The position numbers and the translations under genes were made by a program. Positions 18,454 to 27,289 of a DNA stretch of 64,000 bases are shown here, piece by piece (the stretch's first letter is position 1; each line of letters opens with the position of its first letter). The notes under the pieces were generated by a model, which was not told the origin of the DNA, searched no databases, and saw only the letters and a list, made by a program, of their open reading frames with translations. Source of the DNA: DATKGX01 sp035510555 (lineage in GTDB: Bacteria > Patescibacteriota > Microgenomatia > Levybacterales > UBA12049); contig DATKGX010000048.1 in NCBI GenBank assembly GCA_035510555.1, forward strand, positions 1 through 64,000, written 5' to 3'.

Positions 18454-20123
18454 GTTCCAACTATTTTTATGGCTGGGCTACCATCTAGATTGTTAATTAT
18501 CTTAATCGCTCCGACACCCTTAGGAATTTCTGCCGGACTACCGATTATTAGAGTATTTTTTAGACGCGAATCTTGACTCCAATTAATCGGTCTGAATGTA
18601 TATTTTCCGAAAGAATGGTGCGAAACAAAACTACCTGAACTATTTTCGCCTATTATTTGATACTGCTCCGGAGGATATTGAAGATAAAATAAAAAGAACA
18701 TGTAAGATTTATCAAGCGGCGGGAAGTCGGAAATAATAATGGTTTGATATTTGTTTCCTATCGCTTTCACTTCGCTAACTGCCTGTTGGTAGCCGTATTG
18801 CCACTGCTCTGAATTATAATAATTTTGTTGGACAAAATACTGGTTAAAATAGTAAGTGACGTTAAAAATAAAAGCCACGGCAAAAATTAGATAAAAAACG
18901 AATTTCGTTCTTTTGTACTTATTGAAAAAGATGAAAGCATATAAAATACCAATTGCCGAAAGAATTTGCCAAGTCGGTAGAAAATTCAAAGTTCTAACCG
19001 CGTGCGGCACTCCGGTTGTAATCGAAGCCGGTACCGGCGCCAGCAATAACCAACCGAAGACGACCAGTTTTGTCTTTTTGTCAAAATCACCAAACAAAAG
19101 AGTATAAATACCAAACAAAATAAAAGGCAACTCGAAAAGATACATAATGCCCATCCCTGGCGCATGATGTCTTGCGATGTCACCTGTAATGAAAAGCCAA
19201 TTCGGATCAAAATGGGAAATGTATCCCGAAACAATCGTTGAAACATAAATAAATCTTCGGTTGTCTATAATTAAGCCGAGCTTATCGTTATTTAAACTAT
19301 CCCGCTGTAATTTCTGAATATCGTTACTTAAAAGCTCTGTCTGATAGGAAAAAATACTCGTTCCCGTAACTCTTAATAAAGCCGCCCGGTTGGTTGTAAT
19401 ATAGAAAAGCATTGGAGTAACTATGATTAATCCAAAAATTACAACGGCGAACAGGTATTTTTTGGAGAGCGCGAATAATTTTTTCCAATAGATTATTGCC
19501 AATAAAAGTATAAATAATGGCGTAAAAACTTTTTCGCTTTGATAAACATAAATACTTAACCCCGCAAAAAGCGCCGCCACAAATAAATACCACCGCTTAC
19601 TGTTTACTCCCTTGATTAGAAACAAGGCGGCCAAAAGATTTAAAATATCCCCTACGTTTGCTTCGAAAGCAACTCTTGAGAATTGCAATGACCAGGGAGA
19701 TATCGCCAACATAAAACTGGCGACTAAGGCTAATGGATCTTTATATTTAAAGTCCCGGAAAAGTTCTTGAACAAGATAGAAAACGGCAATAACCGAAATT
19801 ATGCCAAAAAGCGCTGAAGGTAGCCTAACCGCAAAAATATTCAATCCCAACATAGCAACTGTCGGAATTGCCAGATAAGCGTATAAGGCCGGCTTGTAAT
19901 CGTCGAATGAACGAAGCACCACTGGCAGAAACTTGCCGAATTCATCCCGCCCGGTGTGCATAATTGAGTAAGCATCGTATCCTAATGCGGCCTCGTCCCA
20001 ATCCGGCGAAGGAGGAACGCTGCCCAGCTGCCAAAGCCTTAGTCCCGCGGCGAGAATTATAATAGCAATCAATAATATCCATACTTTTGAAAATTGAAAA
20101 TTGAAAATTGAAAATTTTTTCAT
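18450..20123 (-). CDS. GT39-like membrane glycosyltransferase (DE type)
   Basis: This 557-aa protein has a TM at about 15-32, then PPSPDWDEAALGYDAYSIM with D43-E44, the classic acidic pair of GT39/ArnT enzymes, then DEFGKFLP, DDYKPALYAYL and RLPSALFG. About ten TMs and a C-terminal external domain of some 120 residues follow. It is closely similar in plan to 20120-21748, 21768-23471 and 25584-27281, forming a local DE-type expansion. A TTGAAAA heptamer array encodes FSIFNFQFS at residues 4-12, extending the cytoplasmic N-terminus. The start overlaps the upstream gene by four bases. Confidence 0.87.
   Translation of the reverse strand: MKKFSIFNFQFSKVWILLIAIIILAAGLRLWQLGSVPPSPDWDEAALGYDAYSIMHTGRDEFGKFLPVVLRSFDDYKPALYAYLAIPTVAMLGLNIFAVRLPSALFGIISVIAVFYLVQELFRDFKYKDPLALVASFMLAISPWSLQFSRVAFEANVGDILNLLAALFLIKGVNSKRWYLFVAALFAGLSIYVYQSEKVFTPLFILLLAIIYWKKLFALSKKYLFAVVIFGLIIVTPMLFYITTNRAALLRVTGTSIFSYQTELLSNDIQKLQRDSLNNDKLGLIIDNRRFIYVSTIVSGYISHFDPNWLFITGDIARHHAPGMGIMYLFELPFILFGIYTLLFGDFDKKTKLVVFGWLLLAPVPASITTGVPHAVRTLNFLPTWQILSAIGILYAFIFFNKYKRTKFVFYLIFAVAFIFNVTYYFNQYFVQQNYYNSEQWQYGYQQAVSEVKAIGNKYQTIIISDFPPLDKSYMFFLFYLQYPPEQYQIIGENSSGSFVSHHSFGKYTFRPINWSQDSRLKNTLIIGSPAEIPKGVGAIKIINNLDGSPAIKIVGT
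20087..20116. repeat. Heptameric tandem repeat TTGAAAA, four copies, in coding sequence
   Basis: Four perfect TTGAAAA units sit directly after the start codon region of the GT39-like gene 18450-20123, encoding FSIFNFQFS. The same heptamer recurs at 34143-34172 in a YfhO gene. Confidence 0.9.
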
Positions 20124-21748
20124 AATGTATAAGCCACTAGAACCGGCTGGCCATTTAATAAGTAAAACGTCTTTAGAACTTTTTTATTTTTAGGTAAATT
20201 ATATGGCGTATTGATATAAAGCACTTTTTTACTTTTACTCAACGTATAATTATAATTATCGGGAAAAAGATATTTACCAAACGCTTCGACTGTGACAAAA
20301 CCGAAAGCATCCCTGTGGATTACCGCAGTCTTCCGATAATCCGCCGGCAAAGTCTGCGTATAAAAAAGATAGTAAATATATGGTCTTCCCAATTCGTTGG
20401 TAATTTGGATGTTGTCGTAATTTTTTTCTACCGATTGCACATAAGCAATTGATTGCTGATACCCGTATTCCCACTCTCCGGAAAATTCTGCGGGGTAATG
20501 CGCAAAATAATCGTGGCAAAAATAAGCTAAATTTATTAACAGTAATCCGATTAAAACTACCGTGATTAGATTCTTAAAGCGTTTGACTAGCGATAAAAGC
20601 ATTATAAATCCGTAAGCACTGATAATTTGAAACATTGGCAGAGACGCTTCAATCCTTAGTGCATGTGGCGTTTCTCGTGCCGTGGCAGCAGGAATAATGC
20701 CGATTAAAAGCCACAACGGCACCAACCACCAATTCCCTTCCCGCTTTTTTACCAAAAATAAGATTCCGATGACGACAAATGGAATATCCCAAATAAACAT
20801 TTCTCCAACGCTTTGAATCGAAAACTTGGGGTTACCATCGCCTTTTATGAATAAAAAGGTGGGACTTAAGTTGTCAAAATAATGTTTTACATATTCTATT
20901 GAATATAAAACCCTTCTGTTATGGATTAATTTTGACCACAAAGCATTATGATCGTTGGCAATTTCCTGGTTGGCGACTTTAACCACGCCCGGATCCGAAA
21001 AGATATTTACTTCTTGAAATCTTAAGCCTGCTTGCGGGGTTAAAAGAAATCGGAAAGTGGGTAGAAAAACGACTAGTCCAACAATGCAGGCTATTAAGAC
21101 TTCTTTTTTTATTTGGAATAATCTTTTCCTGAACAAAAGCGCAAGAACGATTACTAAAAGCGGGGCGACTACCCTCGCTGTATTAAACGTGTACATGGAA
21201 ACAGCGAAAGAAACGGCGGAAATTAAAAGGTACCATTTCTTTTCTTGAGTTGCTGCCAAAAATCCCCAAACGCCTAGGACTAAAAAGAAAGTCGCCACGT
21301 TAGCCTCAAAAGCGGCCCGTGACAGCATAATATGCCAAGGTGAAATCGCCAGAATAAAGGCCGAAGCAAGCGCGTATTTCTGCTTTTCTTTTGAATTCCA
21401 AAATATTCTCTTGACCAAAAAATAAGTCAACAAAACTGTCAGAACTCCAAACAAAGCGGATGGGACACGGGTTGAAAATTCATTTAAGCCTAACAACTTT
21501 ACGGGAATAACATCTAAGTAAGCGTACATTGGCGGCTTAAAATCGCCGAATGATTCAAGATAATCGTGAGGCAAAAACCGGCCAAATTCATCTTTGCCGT
21601 CGATTCCGATTGAATACGCATTATAGCCCCAAGCCGACTCATCCCAAGTTAAGGAAGGCGGATTTGCTCCCAGTTGGTAAAACCGCAAAAATCCGGCTAT
21701 TAATACTATTAAAAGCAATAGTAATTTGTAATTAATAAATTTAAGCAT
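20120..21748 (-). CDS. GT39-like membrane glycosyltransferase (DE type)
   Basis: This 542-aa protein has a TM at about 8-24, then NPPSLTWDESAWGYNAYSI with D36-E37, DEFGRFLP, GDFKPPMYAYL and RVPSALFG, then about ten TMs. The C-terminal external domain carries YIYYLFYTQ and FGKYLFPDNYNYT, shared in outline with 18450-20123 and 21768-23471. AAGGGA lies four bases before the ATG, an unusually clear ribosome binding site for this window. Probable polyprenyl-phosphate sugar transferase; acceptor unknown. Confidence 0.87.
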   Translation of the reverse strand: MLKFINYKLLLLLIVLIAGFLRFYQLGANPPSLTWDESAWGYNAYSIGIDGKDEFGRFLPHDYLESFGDFKPPMYAYLDVIPVKLLGLNEFSTRVPSALFGVLTVLLTYFLVKRIFWNSKEKQKYALASAFILAISPWHIMLSRAAFEANVATFFLVLGVWGFLAATQEKKWYLLISAVSFAVSMYTFNTARVVAPLLVIVLALLFRKRLFQIKKEVLIACIVGLVVFLPTFRFLLTPQAGLRFQEVNIFSDPGVVKVANQEIANDHNALWSKLIHNRRVLYSIEYVKHYFDNLSPTFLFIKGDGNPKFSIQSVGEMFIWDIPFVVIGILFLVKKREGNWWLVPLWLLIGIIPAATARETPHALRIEASLPMFQIISAYGFIMLLSLVKRFKNLITVVLIGLLLINLAYFCHDYFAHYPAEFSGEWEYGYQQSIAYVQSVEKNYDNIQITNELGRPYIYYLFYTQTLPADYRKTAVIHRDAFGFVTVEAFGKYLFPDNYNYTLSKSKKVLYINTPYNLPKNKKVLKTFYLLNGQPVLVAYTL

Positions 21749-21767
21749 TTCCCTTAAGACTCGTTCT

Positions 21768-23471
21768 CTACCATTTATATCTTAGCAAATCCACTGATCT
21801 CACTGCTTCAAATATGACATTTCCCAACTTATCCTTTACGACAAATACAGGTTTTATCGATTTTGGAAAATCCAAGGGGCTGGAAATAATCAAACAATTT
21901 AGGCTACTCATTTTTCCTAGCTGTGAACCTGTGGGTGGGTTCGGCACGAAATAAATATTGCCAATTTTATCAACCGATACCCATCCGTCTGTAGTCATGC
22001 TGTAACTAACGCCTTTTTTACTCTGGTACTGACGCGGATCATATTTTGTGTAAAAAAGATAATAGATATATTGCTTAGCGTCGTTTAAGTGTCTGGAGAT
22101 GTAAATCCGGTTGTAATCATTTCTTAATGCATAAGTTTTCTGTATTAAATCTTTATAACCATATTGGGAATAAATCGCGTAGTTATTCTTAAAATAAGTG
22201 AGATAAATTATAAAAAAAGAAATTAAGCTAAAAGAAATGGCTATAAGAAAGACAGTTGCGAATAAATAGCTTATTAATTTCTGCTTCCCCTTTAAGAAAT
22301 CCCAGCAATAATAAATTCCTAAACCGCCGAAAAGAGCTAGGAATGGTTGCATTATTGATGACCTTACGTAATTTCCGTCGCTGGTAAATGCATTCGGCAA
22401 AGGAGAGAGTAAAAATAAAGTTGTTAAGGCAAAACTTAATTTTCGCTGCTTATTATTTCTTAAAAAGAATACAATCCCCAATATTAACGGTAAAAAATTA
22501 AAAAGATAATCTAAGCCTCTTTCCGGCAATATGGAGAATTGCGTGGGCGTACCATTTACATATAAAAAGTTGGGGGAGAATTGAGATAAATAATTCTTAA
22601 CGAGAGTGCTGGGGAAAAGAAGTGCTTTGTTATCGGTTATTTTACAAATAGTAGAATTAAATGCCGCTAGACATTGACCTCTTTGGTCATTGAGATTATT
22701 GATTAAGCCGATACTATTAATATTAGTGGTTAAGCCGACCTGGGAAAATCTTACCGAAGCCGCATTTTGCTGGAAAATCATTGGAGAGATGAAAATTAAA
22801 AACAATATTAAGGGTTTTAGTAAATATCCATATCCCTTCTCTTTCTCGTAATTTACCCACAAAATTACCATTAAAACTAAAGGAGCGTAAAGAATATAAG
22901 CGGAATATGTATACATAGAAAGAGCGAGGAAAAAAGCAGCATAATACAAACTTTTGCCGGATTTTTGTACCAGTCCAAAAATAAGTGCAACAATCAAAAA
23001 CAATATGCCAATATTAGCTTCATGTCCTATCCTACTTAACCCAATTGCCCAAGGCATTATCGCTAAGAACAGGGCGGAAAAAAGAGCGGCCTTTTTGTTA
23101 ACCAATTTCTTCACTAGAAAATATAAAGCCATAACAGATAAGATTCCACCAAGAGAGGAGATAAATCTGGTAGAAAATTCATTAAGGCCAAATAGATAAA
23201 TTGGGATTAGCGATAAATACCTATATACAGGAAGCGGAGCGCCTCCAAAACCTACAAAATGGGTTAAAGGCAAAAAAGTATTCCATTGATCTTTTCCCGT
23301 TAACAGCACGGAATAAGCATCGTATCCAGCATTAGCTTCATCGTTTAGAAAACCGGCAGGAATATTGCCCAGTTGATAAAATCTTAGAAAAATCGCCAAG
23401 CAAATTATAAAAAATAGCAATAAATAGCTTTTATTAAAGACGCTTCTGATATTTAAAATAATGCTTTTCAT
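21768..23471 (-). CDS. GT39-like membrane glycosyltransferase (DE type)
   Basis: From the ATG at 23471 this is a 567-aa protein. That start is preferred to an in-frame GTG six codons upstream because its ATG overlaps the methyltransferase stop as ATGA. The first TM (about 14-32) is followed by AGFLNDEANAGYDAYSVL with D44-E45, TGKDQWNTFLPLTHFVG and RFISSLGG, then about ten TMs. The C-terminal external domain contains YIYYLFYTKYDPRQY and KIGNIYFVPNPP. It belongs to the DE-type group but shows the most divergent loop of the four. Confidence 0.87.
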   Translation of the reverse strand: MKSIILNIRSVFNKSYLLLFFIICLAIFLRFYQLGNIPAGFLNDEANAGYDAYSVLLTGKDQWNTFLPLTHFVGFGGAPLPVYRYLSLIPIYLFGLNEFSTRFISSLGGILSVMALYFLVKKLVNKKAALFSALFLAIMPWAIGLSRIGHEANIGILFLIVALIFGLVQKSGKSLYYAAFFLALSMYTYSAYILYAPLVLMVILWVNYEKEKGYGYLLKPLILFLIFISPMIFQQNAASVRFSQVGLTTNINSIGLINNLNDQRGQCLAAFNSTICKITDNKALLFPSTLVKNYLSQFSPNFLYVNGTPTQFSILPERGLDYLFNFLPLILGIVFFLRNNKQRKLSFALTTLFLLSPLPNAFTSDGNYVRSSIMQPFLALFGGLGIYYCWDFLKGKQKLISYLFATVFLIAISFSLISFFIIYLTYFKNNYAIYSQYGYKDLIQKTYALRNDYNRIYISRHLNDAKQYIYYLFYTKYDPRQYQSKKGVSYSMTTDGWVSVDKIGNIYFVPNPPTGSQLGKMSSLNCLIISSPLDFPKSIKPVFVVKDKLGNVIFEAVRSVDLLRYKW

Positions 23472-24061
23472 TTTTTGGCGACAAACCACATATTCATACC
23501 CAACTCAAAAAAACCACTTCTTATGTTGGCCTGACTAAATCCTCCATCTCCGATTATATCCTCTATTCTTTCTTTTGAGTGATTGTGTTTATGCTCATGA
23601 ATCTCCTCGGCGCTTATCAGTCCCACCTTAGCCATTTGATGCAACAGTTTATCGGACCAGGGAGCAGGTGTTGTAATAATTAATAATCCACCTTTTTTTA
23701 AAATTCGATATATTCCCTTAATAACTGGCATTAAATCATTATGCTCGATGTGCTCAAATACTGCCAACATCGTAACAACATCAAAAAAAGCATTTTTAAA
23801 TGGGAGCTTTTGCTTAGCAACGTCCAACCTTTGGAGATTAATGTCGTCAACTGATAATGAATTAAGCGATGGATCTACCCCGTATTTCTGCTTAAAATTT
23901 ATCGTTGTTAAAAAGTAAGGAAAAGAACCACACCCGATGTCCAAAATCTTTCCTTGTCTAAAAGCTTTTGAGATAAGAGCATTTGCTTTATTCGCCCGCT
24001 CCCTGGCTAAAAGACCTTCTAATAATCCCCATCCTCTTGTTATATTAACTGCGTCAGACAT
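23468..24061 (-). CDS. SAM-dependent class I methyltransferase
   Basis: This 197-aa enzyme has the Rossmann-fold SAM-binding motif I ILDIGCGSF (39-47), the acidic residue closing strand 2 in GVDPS (D63), FDVVTMLAVFEHIEH (93-107) and LKKGGLLIITTP (121-132), as in the Methyltransf_11/23 families. It sits between two GT39-like genes and is coupled to the downstream one by ATGA. This location suggests that it methylates a glycan residue or caps a chain, but small-molecule substrates are equally compatible with the fold. Confidence 0.88.
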   Translation of the reverse strand: MSDAVNITRGWGLLEGLLARERANKANALISKAFRQGKILDIGCGSFPYFLTTINFKQKYGVDPSLNSLSVDDINLQRLDVAKQKLPFKNAFFDVVTMLAVFEHIEHNDLMPVIKGIYRILKKGGLLIITTPAPWSDKLLHQMAKVGLISAEEIHEHKHNHSKERIEDIIGDGGFSQANIRSGFFELGMNMWFVAKK

Positions 24062-24079
24062 ATTAATCTAAAGACTCTT

Positions 24080-25582
24080 TCATTTATTTTTATGCCAATC
24101 TTCTACTGCTTTATACACAGAACTTGGATTAACACTAACCCAACCGTTCTTTATCAATTCAGCGCTATTAGATGAATTCATGTCGAAAATTTGATAGTTA
24201 TCGTTACCACTATTAATAGTGGGCAATGCACTAAACTGCAGCATGGCTCCTTTGGTGGCCTGCATTATTCCAATTTTCAATCCATTATCGTCAAGCTTAT
24301 TTTGACTTTCTAAATATAACGACAGGGGTAAACTATATCCGGCAGCTTTGTAATTATAATCATATATAGCAAATTTCTGATTGGGGTACTTATGCACCAA
24401 AGTATTTTGCCAGCTACTGGCTATTGCGGCTGTAGTATTAGTCGAATTTAGAATTATTGAATAATCTTGGCGCAAACTTCCTATCGCCAGCAAAAGCAAT
24501 AGTAGTAACCCCAGATATAAATTTTTCTTCCACAACCAAAAAATTGCCAATGCAGAAAATAATAAAATAAACGGATGTAAGAAAACCAGATAACTATCAA
24601 ACAGAGGGTTTCTGACATAGCGCATGGCAATCGCTATTAAGATGAGGCTCCCAGCTAACGCTATCCATAATTTGTTGATATCCCGCTTGAAAATCTTTTC
24701 AATTAAGAGCAGGGAGAACAAAAGCCCTGTTAAATATGCTATTGCTGTATATCCTCCGATTATTAAAGCCCAAGCATGCGGCCAAAAAACAGTTAGGTAG
24801 GTCGACCATCTTCTACCCAAAGCGTCATAGGAAGTTTTGTACTGTCCATGCAGCAAATAATTAATTAGCCCCAAACTGTTAACGAAATTATTGCGAAAAT
24901 CAAATATTATCAGTGGTATGGTAGGAATTATTAAACCAAGAATTAGTATTGCCCACGATTTGACGTCTTTGATTTTTAAGGTGAGTAGAAAAATGGGGAG
25001 GACGATAATTAATAACACTCCTTGAAGATGAGTCGTGGGAGCCAATCCAAAGGATAGTCCCAATAAAAAAAGGTACTTCTTCTGTTTTGTTTTTGAATAT
25101 TTTATAAAAGTAAGAATCGCCAAGGCGGATATAAAGCACATTGGAGCGGTTAAAGTCAGATTAGTAGCTTGAGCTATTTGCGCAGTTGAAACTGCAGTCA
25201 GAACTCCTACCAACAGACCGAAATACTTTCCTTCCAGCTCTTTTCCGATTAATACCATTAATAAAACAAATAAGGCGTAAGAGAGCGTAATAATTAACCA
25301 TGGCGTTATCACTGATGGAGGATAGATTAAAGTGGCGATCATTAGAAACCAATACCACAAACCGGATGTTTGGAATTGCGCTCCGGAAGCAAATGGACCA
25401 ACTAAGGGCAGGTGCCAGACGCTAATTGCGTATCTGGCCAAAAGTGCATCGTGGGCCTGGTCATAGGCTAATCCCCAGCGATTAGCATAATTAATAAATC
25501 GGAGAATAAAAGAGATAATAAGAATTAAAGCCAACGAAACTGCGAATTTCTTAGCTAAAATTTTTTTAAACATTTCGTGCAT
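24080..25582 (-). CDS. GT39-like membrane glycosyltransferase (DxxxD type)
   Basis: This 500-aa protein has a TM at about 13-29, RWGLAYDQAHDALLARYAI with D41 and D45, SGLWYWFLM, about ten TMs, and a C-terminal external domain with FAIYDYNYKAAGYSLPLSLY. It is a clear paralog of 10108-11679: the same RWG..D...D loop and the same YSLPLSL-containing end. The annotated ATG at 25582 has an in-frame ATG three codons later. The gap to the upstream GT39-like gene is one base. Confidence 0.85.
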   Translation of the reverse strand: MHEMFKKILAKKFAVSLALILIISFILRFINYANRWGLAYDQAHDALLARYAISVWHLPLVGPFASGAQFQTSGLWYWFLMIATLIYPPSVITPWLIITLSYALFVLLMVLIGKELEGKYFGLLVGVLTAVSTAQIAQATNLTLTAPMCFISALAILTFIKYSKTKQKKYLFLLGLSFGLAPTTHLQGVLLIIVLPIFLLTLKIKDVKSWAILILGLIIPTIPLIIFDFRNNFVNSLGLINYLLHGQYKTSYDALGRRWSTYLTVFWPHAWALIIGGYTAIAYLTGLLFSLLLIEKIFKRDINKLWIALAGSLILIAIAMRYVRNPLFDSYLVFLHPFILLFSALAIFWLWKKNLYLGLLLLLLLAIGSLRQDYSIILNSTNTTAAIASSWQNTLVHKYPNQKFAIYDYNYKAAGYSLPLSLYLESQNKLDDNGLKIGIMQATKGAMLQFSALPTINSGNDNYQIFDMNSSNSAELIKNGWVSVNPSSVYKAVEDWHKNK

Positions 25583-25583
25583 A

Positions 25584-27281
25584 TTATTTTAGAGTAACTA
25601 ACTGAAAAACCAAAGTGCTATCCCATCTTCTAATCTGGGACAATATCTTTATCTTATCAGTAGATATCTTACACGTTCCGTCGTCAACGTATAAAATTCC
25701 TTTTTCTCCGGTTAAATAAGGATAAGTTATGCCTGTCTTAATATCTACTGAAATACCTGCTCTTACCGGACATGGTTCTTGGGTAATTTGGTATTTGGAA
25801 AAGGATGTATCGCCATAATTAGTGCCCTTGTTTGCTTCGATAACCTTTTGAATTTTTGCTGGATTATATTGGTTGTAAAATAGCAGAAGAATTGCGGGAT
25901 TAACTTGGGCATTAGTTACAATAACCTTTTTGTAGTCCGGAGAATATTTATTAATTTCGGTTACCAGTTGTTTGTATCCCTCTTGCCTATACCATGGCCG
26001 ATGAACTATTTGTTGAACATAATACTGGTGCATGTAGTAAGCGAAATTATAAAATGCAATCACCAACAGCAAGAGATAGAGAAATTTTACAACATTGTCT
26101 TTTTTGACTTTCTGCTTAATCTTTTCTTTTAACCAGATAAAGCCTAATGCTACGATAATCGAGAACGCTGGAAATACTATTAGAGTACGCTGTAGATTCG
26201 GGATATCATCAAAAGTTAAGGCGCTCCCAACCGGGACAAGTAAAATCCAGCCAATTACAAAAAACGCCAGCTTCTTATTTAAGTTAAGGATTTTCCAGAT
26301 GCCAAATCCCAGAAGTGGTAACTCAAATAGGTAGAGCAGTCCCATTCCCGGCACTCTGTATCTGTCAGGCAAGCCCGCGTCCGTAAATAAAAAGTCGTAG
26401 GAGAAATGCTTAAAATAATTATCCAAAAAAGTCAGCGAATAACTGGTTAACTTATTATGAAAAAACCGTGATTCAAGTGGCTTAATTCCCATTACGCCGT
26501 CTTCACGAATCTGCTCGTCTAATACAAGTTGTGTCTGCGGGTTTCCAAAGATCGAAAGCGTCCTAATCCGAAACGATAATTCCGGAGATTTAAGAATTAG
26601 TAAGACGGGAATAACAATCAATAACAGAAAACCCATAATTGGCAAAATATTTTTTTTGGAGAATATTTTCTTTGTAAAAACCAGAAACAGCAAGGGCAAA
26701 AATAAAGGCAGAAAACTGCGGGCGGCCTGATAAATGAAGATGTTAACGGCAAAAGCCAATAGGCTTAAAACCAGAAAATAATATTCGTTACGTTCTTCCC
26801 ATAACAAATACAGAAGGATACCAAGAGACACAAAAAATACGACCAGTACGCTTTCCGCGGAAACGCGGGACAAATTGATGTGCCAGGGAGATATGGCCAA
26901 GAAAAATGCCGCTGCTAATGCGATAGATTCCTTATTTTTATAAGGCTTAAAAAGCTGGCAAGTCAGGAAAAATACCACAATTATCGTCAACGAACCGAAT
27001 ATTGCGGAGGCAAAACGGGCAGAAAAGGCGCTTAAACCAAAAAGTGCGACAAATGGAATGGAAGCATACGAATATCCTGCAGGACTAAACAGAAATGATT
27101 TTAGATTTAAAGGTAAAAAATTGCCGGTGATTTCCCTACCCGTTTTTAGTATTGAATAAGCATTATAACCGAAGTACGCTTCATCCGTATGTAAACCAAC
27201 CGGCACGTCGCCTAATTTATAAAATCTTAGGAAAAATCCAAGCGCGAAAATTAAAATTAAAAATAAATACTGTTTTTTCAT
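25584..27281 (-). CDS. GT39-like membrane glycosyltransferase (DE type)
   Basis: This 565-aa protein begins with a TM (5-20), then VGLHTDEAYFGYNAYSILK with D33-E34, LKSFLFSPAGYSYASIPFVA and RFASAIFG, about ten TMs, and a long external C-terminus that includes a cysteine pair (C509 and C546 approximately) able to form a disulfide. It is the first member of the DE-type run in transcription order. An eight-base gap separates it from the upstream PTPS-related gene. Confidence 0.86.
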   Translation of the reverse strand: MKKQYLFLILIFALGFFLRFYKLGDVPVGLHTDEAYFGYNAYSILKTGREITGNFLPLNLKSFLFSPAGYSYASIPFVALFGLSAFSARFASAIFGSLTIIVVFFLTCQLFKPYKNKESIALAAAFFLAISPWHINLSRVSAESVLVVFFVSLGILLYLLWEERNEYYFLVLSLLAFAVNIFIYQAARSFLPLFLPLLFLVFTKKIFSKKNILPIMGFLLLIVIPVLLILKSPELSFRIRTLSIFGNPQTQLVLDEQIREDGVMGIKPLESRFFHNKLTSYSLTFLDNYFKHFSYDFLFTDAGLPDRYRVPGMGLLYLFELPLLGFGIWKILNLNKKLAFFVIGWILLVPVGSALTFDDIPNLQRTLIVFPAFSIIVALGFIWLKEKIKQKVKKDNVVKFLYLLLLVIAFYNFAYYMHQYYVQQIVHRPWYRQEGYKQLVTEINKYSPDYKKVIVTNAQVNPAILLLFYNQYNPAKIQKVIEANKGTNYGDTSFSKYQITQEPCPVRAGISVDIKTGITYPYLTGEKGILYVDDGTCKISTDKIKILSQIRRWDSTLVFQLVTLK

Positions 27282-27289
27282 TTCTTGGT

